NCBI GenBank assembly: GCA_035264765.1
Contig: DATFPQ010000303.1
Span: 1 to 15,381 of the forward strand
Source: DATFPQ01 sp035264765
GTDB lineage: Bacteria > Actinomycetota > Actinomycetes > Actinomycetales > Angustibacteraceae
Length of the DNA stretch: 15,381 nucleotides
Reading direction: 5' to 3'
The position numbers and the translations under genes were made by a program. The notes below the pieces were generated by a model, which was given only the letters and a program-made list of their open reading frames with translations, was not told where the DNA came from and did not search any database. Of this stretch, positions 8,226 to 14,913 are shown one piece after another (the stretch's first letter is position 1; every line of letters begins with the position of its first letter).

Positions 8226-9366
8226 CGACCTCGGCACGATGCTGCCCAACTCGGGGAGACCCGGGCCCCTGACCGCATCCGAGGAGGAGCGGGCCGCCCG
8301 GCGCCGCGAGCGTGAGGCGCGGCGCCGACGTCGTCGCGGCCGGCGCTCGATCGTGCTGCTGGTGGCGCTGGGGATCGTCGGCGCCGCCGCGTTCGGGGCG
8401 TACTCGGTCCTCCGCCCGATGTGGACCCAGCTGACCGCGGGGGACGACTACTCCGGGACCGGCTCCGCTCCGGTCAAGGTCACCATCGCCGAAGGTGCCA
8501 GCACCACGACCATCGCCCGCACCCTGGCCGGCGCCGACGTCGTCAAGTCCAGCGGGGCGTTCGTCGAGGCGGCGAGCAAGGACACGCGGGCTCGCTCCAT
8601 CCAGCCGGGGCGGTACACCCTGCGCAAGCAGATGAGTGGTGCCTCCGCCCTGGCGCTGCTGCTCGACCCGAAGGCCCGCGACGTCGACCGCGTGCTGCTG
8701 CGCGAGGGCCTGCGGCAGTCCCAGGTGGTGACCGCCCTCGCGAGGGCGAGCGGTCGTCCGGCCGCCGAGTACACCAAGGCGTTGCGCGACCCGGAGGCGC
8801 TGGGGCTGCCCGCCGTCGCCCGCGGCCGGGCCGAGGGCTGGCTGTTCCCGGACACCTACGAGTTCGGCCCCAGCAGCACGCCCGCTCAGCAGCTGCGAAC
8901 CATGGTCTCGCGCACCAAGAGCGTGCTCGCCGGCCTCGACGTGCCGTCCGGGATGCAGCAGCAGGTGCTCACGACCGCCAGCATCGTCCAGGCGGAAGGT
9001 GGGAGCGAGAAGGACTTCGGCAAGGTCGCCCGGGTGATCGACAACCGTCTGGACGACGGCATGCGGCTGCAGCTGGACTCGACGGTCGCGTACGGCACCA
9101 ACAAGAACGGCATCTTCACCACCGCCGCCGAGCGCGCCGACACAAGCAACCGCTACAACACCTACGCCCACCCCGGCCTGCCGGTCGGACCGATCAGCAA
9201 CCCGGGGAAGGCGGCGATCCAGGCGGCGCTGCACCCGACGCCGGGCGACTGGATGTTCTTCGTCGTGGTGAACCTCGACACGGGGGAGACGAAGTTCACC
9301 CGCAACAAGGCCGACCACGACCGGTACACGCGGCAGTTCCAGGACTGGTACGCCAAGAACCGATGA
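8212..9366 (+). CDS. mltG: MltG endolytic murein transglycosylase
   Basis: A 384-residue inner-membrane enzyme of the MltG/YceG family, which cuts nascent peptidoglycan strands and so sets glycan chain length. A very basic cytoplasmic tail (Arg-rich, residues 29-45) precedes one membrane helix (about 46-66); the rest is outside the cell membrane. A LysM-like region follows (VKVTIAEGASTTTIARTL). The catalytic region is TTASIVQAEGGSEKDF, with Glu262 the likely catalytic acid, followed by LQLDSTVAYG and YAHPGLPVGPISNPG, all strongly conserved in the family. The ATG at 8212 lies inside the end of ruvX, with GGAGG at 8196-8200 upstream. The TGA overlaps the aroE start. Confidence 0.95.
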   Translation: MQNGDDLGTMLPNSGRPGPLTASEEERAARRREREARRRRRRGRRSIVLLVALGIVGAAAFGAYSVLRPMWTQLTAGDDYSGTGSAPVKVTIAEGASTTTIARTLAGADVVKSSGAFVEAASKDTRARSIQPGRYTLRKQMSGASALALLLDPKARDVDRVLLREGLRQSQVVTALARASGRPAAEYTKALRDPEALGLPAVARGRAEGWLFPDTYEFGPSSTPAQQLRTMVSRTKSVLAGLDVPSGMQQQVLTTASIVQAEGGSEKDFGKVARVIDNRLDDGMRLQLDSTVAYGTNKNGIFTTAAERADTSNRYNTYAHPGLPVGPISNPGKAAIQAALHPTPGDWMFFVVVNLDTGETKFTRNKADHDRYTRQFQDWYAKNR

Positions 9367-10217
9367 CCGACGTCCGACGGGCCGCGGTGCTGGGCCAGCC
9401 GGTGGGGCACTCCCTGTCGCCGGTGCTGCATGCGGTGGCGTACGCCGATCTTGGCCTCGCCGGGTGGTCCTACGGCCGGGTCGAGATCGGCGACGCGCCG
9501 GGGCTGCGCGCGTTCGTCGAGTCCCTGGGCCCCGACTGGGCCGGGCTGTCGCTCACGATGCCGCTCAAGCGGTTGGTGCAGCCGATGCTGGACTCGCAGT
9601 CCGCGACTGCTCAGGCGGTGGGCTCGGTGAACACCGTCGTGCTGGGTCAGGCCGGCCGCTCCGGGCACAACACCGACGTGCACGGGATCGTGGAAGCGCT
9701 GCGCGAGGGCGGTGTCACCGGGCTCGCCCCGGGCGGGTCCGTGGTGCTGGGTGGCGGTGCCACAGCGGCGTCCGCCGTCGCGGCGCTGGCGGCGCTCGGC
9801 GACCCGGAGCCCACGGTGGTCGTCCGCTCCCGCGAGCGTTCCGGGGAGGTGCTCGAGGCGGGCGAGCGGCTGGGCGTCCGCCCTCGGCTCGCGGGCTTCG
9901 AGGATGTGGACGTCGCGCTCCTAGGTGGATGCGCCGCCGCGGTGAGCACGGTGCCGGCCTCCGGGGGTGCGGCAGTCACGTCCCTGCTGGACCGGACCGG
10001 CCGGGTCCGGGGAGTGCTGCTCGACGTTGTCTACGAGCCGTTGCCAACATCGGTGGCCGTCGCCTGGGAACGGGCCGGGGGAGCGGTCGTCGGCGGGTTC
10101 GTGATGCTGCTGCACCAGGCGGTGGAGCAGGTGCGGCTGTTCACCGGGTGCCAGCCGTCGGCGGCCACCGAGGCGGCGATGCGGGAGGCGGGGCTGCGCG
10201 AGCTGGCTCGGCGCTAA
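9363..10217 (+). CDS. aroE: Shikimate dehydrogenase
   Basis: A 284-residue enzyme that reduces 3-dehydroshikimate to shikimate, in chorismate (aromatic amino acid) synthesis. The shikimate-binding SLSP motif (17-20), the catalytic Lys69 in SLTMPLK, Asn90 in SVNT and Asp105 in GHNTD are present. GGFVMLLHQAVEQ near the C-terminus is also typical. The nucleotide loop reads LGGGATAAS (129-137) rather than the common GAGGAxRA, and the NRT-type motif that selects NADP in the Escherichia coli enzyme is replaced by VVVRSRERS. That form seems usual for Actinobacteria, but cofactor preference is not certain. The ATG overlaps the mltG stop (ATGA). The TAA stop lies inside the first of four tandem 16-bp repeats. 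Confidence 0.94.
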   Translation: MTDVRRAAVLGQPVGHSLSPVLHAVAYADLGLAGWSYGRVEIGDAPGLRAFVESLGPDWAGLSLTMPLKRLVQPMLDSQSATAQAVGSVNTVVLGQAGRSGHNTDVHGIVEALREGGVTGLAPGGSVVLGGGATAASAVAALAALGDPEPTVVVRSRERSGEVLEAGERLGVRPRLAGFEDVDVALLGGCAAAVSTVPASGGAAVTSLLDRTGRVRGVLLDVVYEPLPTSVAVAWERAGGAVVGGFVMLLHQAVEQVRLFTGCQPSAATEAAMREAGLRELARR

Positions 10218-10274
10218 CCAGGCCTCGCGCTGACCGGGCCTGGCGCTGACCTGGCCTGGCGCTGACCGGGCCGC
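10211..10274. repeat. Four tandem 16-bp repeats at the end of aroE
   Basis: Four head-to-tail units of 16 bases start at 10211, 10227, 10243 and 10259. The consensus is GCGCTGACCGGGCCTG. Units differ at one to a few positions; the first reads GCGCTAACC and supplies the aroE stop codon TAA (10215-10217). The spacing is not a multiple of three, so the repeats are not an in-frame protein repeat. CCAGGCC (10218-10224) can pair with GGCCTGG (10237-10243), or with a second copy at 10253-10259. The array could therefore also act as a terminator with alternative foldings. Confidence 0.85.
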
Positions 10275-10286
10275 GCCACAGACGCC

Positions 10287-10315
10287 GTCAAGGTGGCGCG
10301 CCGCGCTGCCGATAA
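10287..10315 (+). promoter_or_regulatory. FliA/WhiG-type promoter for pilB
   Basis: The -10 element GCCGATAA (10308-10315) is identical to the consensus of FliA/sigma-28 and WhiG promoters. The -35 is GTCAA (10287-10291), so the layout is TCAA, 16 bases, GCCGATAA. An A/T-rich half-site like GATAA is rare in this DNA. Transcription would start near 10322, about 32 bases before the pilB ATG. The same layout recurs before pilT and pilA. Confidence 0.65.
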
Positions 10316-10316
10316 G

Positions 10317-10326
10317 GGGACGTCCC
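10317..10326. promoter_or_regulatory. Perfect palindrome at the predicted pilB start site
   Basis: GGGACGTCCC is a perfect 10-bp palindrome starting two bases after the -10 element, over the predicted transcription start. The position suits a repressor operator. No matching palindrome was seen before pilT or pilA, and the binding protein is unknown. Confidence 0.3.
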
Positions 10327-10354
10327 GCCGTCTTCGATTCGCCAAGGGTGCCCC

Positions 10355-12019
10355 ATGCAGCTCGCCGACATCCTGCTCTCCGAGGGGCTGGTCGACGAGG
10401 GTGAGCTGAACGCCGCGTTCGACGAGCAGCGGCGGGCCGGACGCAGCCTCGGCCGGGTGCTGGTCGAGCGGGGCGTGCTGACTGAGTCGCAGCTGGTGGC
10501 CGCGCTGGCCCAGCAGATCGGCCTGCCGTTCGTCGACCTGCAGGAACATGCGGTCGACGGGTCCGCGACTGGACGGGTCAGCGGCGCGGTCGCGCGCCGG
10601 CACACCGCGCTGCCGATCGGCTACAGCGACGAGGGCAAGCTGCTGGTGGCCATGGCCGATCCGGGCAACGTCTTCGCGCTCGACGACTTCCGGTCGATGA
10701 CCGGCATGGATGTGCGGCCCGTGGTCGCGACGCGCGCGGACGTCCTCGCGGCGATCGACCGGTACTACCGGGCCGACGCGGACCTGGACGACCTGACGTC
10801 CGCGCTCGACGTCCGCGCGGAGGCCGAGGACCTCTCCAAGGTGAAGGAGATCGTCGAGGATGCGCCGATCGTCAAGTTCGTCAACCTGCTGATCACCCAG
10901 GCGATCCAGGACCGGGCGTCCGACATCCACCTGGAGCCGACCGAGACGAACCTGCGGGTGCGATACCGGATCGACGGCGTGCTGCACGAGGTGATGCGGT
11001 CGCCGCGGGCCATCCAGTCCGGCGTCATCTCCCGGCTGAAGATCATGGCGGACATCGACATCGCCGAGCGGCGGGTGCCCCAGGACGGCCGGCTCTCGGT
11101 GAACGCCAACGGTCGCAAGGTGGACCTGCGCGTGGCGACGCTCCCGACGGTCTGGGGGGAGAAGGTCGTCATGCGCATCCTCGACAACTCGACCGCGAGC
11201 CTCGACCTCAGCGACCTCGGCTTCAGCGCGGACAACTACGAGCGCTTCTCGCGCAGCTTCACCAAGCCCTACGGGATGATCCTCGTCACCGGTCCCACCG
11301 GCTCGGGCAAGTCCACGACGCTCTATGCGACGCTGAACATCGTCAGCCGGCCCGAGGTCAACGTGATCACGGTCGAGGACCCTGTCGAGTATCGGTTGCC
11401 GGGAATCAACCAGGTGCAGGTCAACGCCAAGGCGGGGCTGACCTTCGCGGCGGCGCTGCGGTCGATCCTGCGGTCGGACCCGGACGTCGTCCTGCTGGGG
11501 GAGATCCGCGACCACGAGACAGCCCAGATCGCGATCGAGGCGTCCTTGACCGGGCACCTGGTGCTGTCGACGCTGCACACCAACGACGCACCGTCCGCGG
11601 TCACCCGGCTTACCGAGATGGGCATCGAGCCCTTTCTCGTCGGGTCCGCGCTGGACGCCGTGCTGGCGCAACGGTTGACCCGCCGCCTGTGCTCACGGTG
11701 CAAGGCGGCGTTCACGCCCACCCCGGCGGACCTGACGCGCGTGGGCTTCCCCTGGGTAGAAGGGACGGAGCTGCCCGAGCTGTTCCGGCCCGTGGGCTGT
11801 CCGTCGTGCGCGCGCACCGGGTACAAGGGGCGGGTGGCGCTGCACGAGGTGATGACGGTGTCGGAGTCGATCGAGCGGCTGACCGTCGCGCGGGCGTCGT
11901 CGGCGGCGATCGAGGAGGTCGCCCGGGCGGAGGGGATGCGGACGCTGCGGCACGACGGGTGGCTCAAGGTCCTCGACGGGGTGACGTCCATCGAGGAGGT
12001 CCTGCGCGTCGTCGTCTGA
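10355..12019 (+). CDS. pilB: PilB type IV pilus extension ATPase
   Basis: A 554-residue secretion ATPase of the GspE/PilB family that powers pilin polymerisation at the cytoplasmic face. The N-terminal MshEN domain (about 1-140) shows two tandem 24-residue motifs (2-25 and 31-54) separated by five residues, as in cyclic di-GMP-binding MshEN domains. The catalytic core has Walker A GPTGSGKST (313-321), Walker B VVLLGEIRD (Glu383) and the His-box region SLTGHLVLSTLHTND. A zinc site typical of PilB/GspE is present as CSRC (Cys446, Cys449) and CPSC (Cys482, Cys485). Having MshEN plus the zinc site, and being longer than the neighbouring PilT, marks this as the extension motor. The ATG at 10355 has a modest AAGGG site at 10344-10348. 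Confidence 0.95.
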   Translation: MQLADILLSEGLVDEGELNAAFDEQRRAGRSLGRVLVERGVLTESQLVAALAQQIGLPFVDLQEHAVDGSATGRVSGAVARRHTALPIGYSDEGKLLVAMADPGNVFALDDFRSMTGMDVRPVVATRADVLAAIDRYYRADADLDDLTSALDVRAEAEDLSKVKEIVEDAPIVKFVNLLITQAIQDRASDIHLEPTETNLRVRYRIDGVLHEVMRSPRAIQSGVISRLKIMADIDIAERRVPQDGRLSVNANGRKVDLRVATLPTVWGEKVVMRILDNSTASLDLSDLGFSADNYERFSRSFTKPYGMILVTGPTGSGKSTTLYATLNIVSRPEVNVITVEDPVEYRLPGINQVQVNAKAGLTFAAALRSILRSDPDVVLLGEIRDHETAQIAIEASLTGHLVLSTLHTNDAPSAVTRLTEMGIEPFLVGSALDAVLAQRLTRRLCSRCKAAFTPTPADLTRVGFPWVEGTELPELFRPVGCPSCARTGYKGRVALHEVMTVSESIERLTVARASSAAIEEVARAEGMRTLRHDGWLKVLDGVTSIEEVLRVVV

Positions 12020-12058
12020 CGGCCCACCGGCCCCTTCGCCGTGACGAACGGTACTGAC

Positions 12059-12087
12059 CTCAAGCATGCGGGAGGGCTTGCCGACAA
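12059..12087 (+). promoter_or_regulatory. FliA/WhiG-type promoter for pilT
   Basis: CTCAA (12059-12063) is followed after 16 bases by GCCGACAA (12080-12087), one base from the FliA/WhiG consensus GCCGATAA. Spacing is the same as in the pilB promoter. Transcription would start near 12095, giving a leader of about 47 bases that contains a strong hairpin. It lies in the 122-base gap between pilB and pilT. Confidence 0.55.
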
Positions 12088-12103
12088 GGCTTGGGAGAAG
12101 TCT

Positions 12104-12125
12104 GCACGCGGACGTGGCCGCGTGC
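12104..12125 (+). promoter_or_regulatory. Strong hairpin just before the pilT ribosome binding site
   Basis: GCACGCGG (12104-12111) and CCGCGTGC (12118-12125) form a perfect 8-bp stem with a six-base loop. The stem ends three bases before the AGGAGGG ribosome binding site (12129-12135). It could affect ribosome access, protect the 5' end, or partly stop read-through from pilB. Confidence 0.5.
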
Positions 12126-12141
12126 CTCAGGAGGGAGTGCC

Positions 12142-13482
12142 GTGAGTACACCAGGGCAGCCGTATGAGCCGGATCGGTTCGCATTCTCGGAGCCGGTTGC
12201 GGTCCTGGCGCCGCTCGAGCCGAGAGGGGAGCCGCCCGCACCTGCCGTCCGGCCAGCCGGGCAGCCCGCGCGCGTGCCGTCGGTCCGGCCGGTCTCCCGC
12301 GCGTCGTCCCCGGCTTCTGAGCCGGAGACGGTGGCCACCGTGCCGGTGCCGCAGGCGCCCGTCGTCGAGCCGACCGCCGCGGTGTACAAGCGCCCGACCG
12401 AGCAGGCGGCCCCCGGCGACTTCAGCGTGAGCGAGCTGCTGATCGAGATGGTCGCCGCTGGTGCATCCGACCTCCACTTGACGTCGGGCGCTCCGCCGAT
12501 GATCCGACAGCGCGGTGAGCTGCGCCCCTTGGGCGAACATCCGGTGCTGACGCCGGAGACCCTGCAGCGCTCGCTCTACGCGATGATGTCGCAGAAGCAG
12601 CGGGAGCGGTTCGAGAGCCAGCTCGAGCTCGACTTCGCGTACTCCGTGCCGGCACAGGCGCGCTTCCGGGTCAACATCTACCGCCAGCGCGAGGCGTTGG
12701 GTGCCGCCTTCCGGCTCATCCCGTACGAGATCAAGCCGCTCGACGCGCTCGGCGTCCCGCCGGCCGTCGCCAACTTCGCGGGACTCGCGCGGGGCATGGT
12801 CCTGGTGACCGGCCCCACGGGCTCGGGCAAGTCGACGACTCTCGCCGGTATTATCGACCTGGCGAACCGGACTCGGCATGAACACATCATGACCGTCGAG
12901 GACCCGATCGAGTTCTTGCATCGACACAAGGGTTGCCTCGTGAACCAGCGCGAGGTCGGCGAGGATACCAAGTCCTTCGCCAACGCGCTGAAGCACGCCC
13001 TGCGCCAGGACCCGGACATCATCCTCGTCGGTGAGCTCCGCGACCTCGAGACGATCAGCGTCGCGCTCACCGCGGCGGAGACCGGTCACCTGGTCTTCGC
13101 TACCCTGCACACGCAGGACGCCGCCCAGACGATCGACCGCGTGATCGACGTCTTCCCGGCCGAGCAGCAGCAGCAGGTGCGCGTGCAGCTGGCCGGCGCG
13201 ATCCAGGGCGTGGTCTGCCAAACGCTGTGCAAGACCGCGGACGGCAAGGGTCGGGTCGTGGCGACGGAGGTCATGACGGCGACGCCGGCGATCCGCAACC
13301 TGATCCGTGAGGGCAAGACACACCAGATCTACTCCTCCATGCAGGCCGGTGCCAAGCACGGCATGCACACGCTCGACCAGCACCTCGCCGAGCTCGTGCG
13401 CACGGGGCAGATCAGCTACGAGCACGGCCTCGACAAGTGTCACCACGTCGAGGACTACAACCGTCTGCTGGGCCGGATTTGA
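12142..13482 (+). CDS. pilT: PilT type IV pilus retraction ATPase
   Basis: A 446-residue ATPase of the PilT family, which disassembles the pilus from the cytoplasmic side and so drives twitching and retraction. The core begins near residue 93 (DFSVSELLIEMV). It shows Walker A GPTGSGKST (224-232), Walker B ILVGELRD (Glu298) and the retraction-motor signature AIRNLIREGKTHQ (383-395), which separates PilT from PilB. The first 92 residues are an unusual extension, rich in Pro, Ala and Val and probably disordered; PilT proteins are usually about 340-380 residues. The start is GTG at 12142 with a strong AGGAGGG (12129-12135). An upstream in-frame ATG at 12091 is unlikely because it lies before the hairpin and has no such site. 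pilC starts ten bases after the stop. Confidence 0.94.
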   Translation: MSTPGQPYEPDRFAFSEPVAVLAPLEPRGEPPAPAVRPAGQPARVPSVRPVSRASSPASEPETVATVPVPQAPVVEPTAAVYKRPTEQAAPGDFSVSELLIEMVAAGASDLHLTSGAPPMIRQRGELRPLGEHPVLTPETLQRSLYAMMSQKQRERFESQLELDFAYSVPAQARFRVNIYRQREALGAAFRLIPYEIKPLDALGVPPAVANFAGLARGMVLVTGPTGSGKSTTLAGIIDLANRTRHEHIMTVEDPIEFLHRHKGCLVNQREVGEDTKSFANALKHALRQDPDIILVGELRDLETISVALTAAETGHLVFATLHTQDAAQTIDRVIDVFPAEQQQQVRVQLAGAIQGVVCQTLCKTADGKGRVVATEVMTATPAIRNLIREGKTHQIYSSMQAGAKHGMHTLDQHLAELVRTGQISYEHGLDKCHHVEDYNRLLGRI

Positions 13483-13492
13483 GGCGCGACCG

Positions 13493-14713
13493 ATGGCGAC
13501 ACTGACGTACGAGTATGCGGTTCGCGACCGCGGCGGCAAGCTGGTCAAGGGCAAGCTCGAGGCCGAGAACCAGGGCCAGGTGGTGCAGAAGCTGAAGGCC
13601 ATGGGGTACGCGCCGGTCAGCATCACCCAGGCCAACGCCGGGATGAACCGGGAGATCAGCCTGCCCTCGCTGGGTGCCAAGGTGAAGCTCAAGGACCTGG
13701 CGGTCATGTCGCGGCAGTTCGCGACAATGATCAACTCCGGCCTTTCGCTGCTGCGCGCCCTCACCATCCTGGCCGAGCAGACCGAGAACAAGGAGCTGAA
13801 GAAGGTCCTCGGCGAGGTCCGCGGCGAGGTGGAGGGTGGCAACGCGCTGTCGTCCGCGATGGCGAAGCACCCCAAGGTCTTCCCGCCGCTGATGGTCAAC
13901 ATGTGCCGGGCCGGCGAGGTCGGCGGCTTCCTGGACGAGGTGCTGCTCCAGGTGGCGGCCAACTACGAGGCCGAGGTGAAGCTGCGGGGCAAGGTGAAGT
14001 CAGCGATGACCTACCCGACCGTGGTGTTCTGCATCGCCGTCGTGGCCGTCATCGGCATGCTGGTGTTCATCGTGCCGGTCTTCGCCAAGATGTTCGCCGA
14101 CCTGGGCAGCGAGCTGCCGGCGCCCACCAAAGTGCTCGTGGCTCTCAGTGGGTTGGCGAAGTGGGGAACGCCGATCGCTGCCGTCCTGGCGGTGGTCCTC
14201 AGCATCGTCTGGCAGCGCGTCAAGCACCAGGAGAGCGTCCGCTCGGTGGTCGACCCGGTCAAGCTCCGGTTGCCGGTGTTCGGCCAGCTGTTCAGCAAGA
14301 TCGCGATCAGCCGGTTCTCGAGGAACCTGGGCACGATGCTCCGATCCGGCGTTCCCATCCTGCAAGCGCTGGAGATCGTGGGAGAGACGAGCGGCAACAT
14401 GGTGCTCGTCAATGCTGCCCGAGATATCCAGGGCAGCGTCCGACAGGGGGAGTCGGTCTCCCAACCGCTGACCCAGCACTCGGTGTTCCCGCCGATGGTC
14501 GTGCAGATGCTTGCCGTCGGCGAGGACACCGGCGCCATGGACACCATGCTGCACAAGATCTCCGACTTCTACGACCAAGAGGTCGAGGCGACGACCGAGG
14601 CGCTCACCAGCCTGATCGAGCCTCTCATGATCGCGGTGCTGGGCAGCATGATCGGGTCGATGATCATTGCTCTCTACATGCCGATCTTCACGGTGTTCAA
14701 CGCCATCAAGTAG
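13493..14713 (+). CDS. pilC: PilC type IV pilus inner-membrane platform protein
   Basis: A 406-residue polytopic membrane protein of the GspF/PilC family. It forms the platform through which the ATPases move pilins in and out of the fibre. Two homologous T2SSF domains are visible (about 70-195 and 270-400), with matching motifs: SRQFATMINSGLSLLRAL in the first and SRNLGTMLRSGVPILQAL in the second, and GEVGGFLDEV versus GEDTGAMDTM. Membrane segments lie near residues 173-198, 224-240 and 374-400. The N-terminal part (YEYAVRDRGGKLVKGKLEA) is the usual PilC start. The ATG at 13493 follows the pilT stop by ten bases, with a weak GAGG site, so it is probably translated from the pilT message. A strong hairpin follows the TAG stop. 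Confidence 0.95.
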   Translation: MATLTYEYAVRDRGGKLVKGKLEAENQGQVVQKLKAMGYAPVSITQANAGMNREISLPSLGAKVKLKDLAVMSRQFATMINSGLSLLRALTILAEQTENKELKKVLGEVRGEVEGGNALSSAMAKHPKVFPPLMVNMCRAGEVGGFLDEVLLQVAANYEAEVKLRGKVKSAMTYPTVVFCIAVVAVIGMLVFIVPVFAKMFADLGSELPAPTKVLVALSGLAKWGTPIAAVLAVVLSIVWQRVKHQESVRSVVDPVKLRLPVFGQLFSKIAISRFSRNLGTMLRSGVPILQALEIVGETSGNMVLVNAARDIQGSVRQGESVSQPLTQHSVFPPMVVQMLAVGEDTGAMDTMLHKISDFYDQEVEATTEALTSLIEPLMIAVLGSMIGSMIIALYMPIFTVFNAIK

Positions 14714-14729
14714 CGGTGACCGCGCGAGT

Positions 14730-14766
14730 CGAAGGGGTTGAGGAGCAACGGCTCCTCACCCCTTCG
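14730..14766 (+). terminator. Strong hairpin terminator after pilC
   Basis: GAAGGGG (14731-14737) pairs with CCCCTTC (14759-14765), extended by C14730-G14766. TGAGGAGC pairs with GCTCCTCA around an AACG loop, with a single bulged T. The stem is therefore about 16 pairs long. No T-tract follows, as is common in Actinobacteria. It lies 16 bases after the pilC stop and separates pilT-pilC from pilA. Confidence 0.75.
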
Positions 14767-14805
14767 TCATCCCGCTGCGGCTGTTGAAATCGACCCTCAG
14801 GAAGG

Positions 14806-14833
14806 CTCAAGTGCCGCGGCTGGGGGCCGAAGT
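14806..14833 (+). promoter_or_regulatory. Candidate FliA/WhiG-type promoter for pilA
   Basis: CTCA (14806-14809), 16 bases, then GCCGAAGT (14826-14833). The GCCGAA part agrees with the actinobacterial FliA promoter form I recall (CTCA, 15-17 bases, GCCGAA), though the last two bases depart from GCCGATAA. Transcription would start near 14840, giving a leader of about 75 bases. A TTGAAA at 14784-14789 could instead serve as a housekeeping -35, but no good -10 follows it at the usual distance. Confidence 0.5.
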
Positions 14834-14913
14834 AGTAGTCGTCCGCAAGAGCCACCGCCCCGACACAGGATGCGGGAGATCAGGTCGGCTCAGAAACAAG
14901 AAGGAGAGCGCAC

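Noticed and set aside
12091..12141. ATG at 12091 as the pilT start
   Set aside because: It lacks a ribosome binding site, overlaps the predicted transcription start and leader hairpin, and GTG 12142 has a much better site.
12127..13962. 611-codon open frame on the minus strand across pilT and pilC
   Set aside because: Antisense to two clear pilus genes, with no recognisable domain.
14784..14812. Housekeeping sigma promoter TTGAAA before pilA
   Set aside because: At 17 bases the -10 would be TCAAGT, a poor match. The same TCAA is better explained as part of the FliA-type -35 element.
14767..14913. Cyclic di-GMP riboswitch before pilA
   Set aside because: Such riboswitches occur before pilus genes in some bacteria, but I could not find the conserved GCAAACC-type core or its paired helices here.
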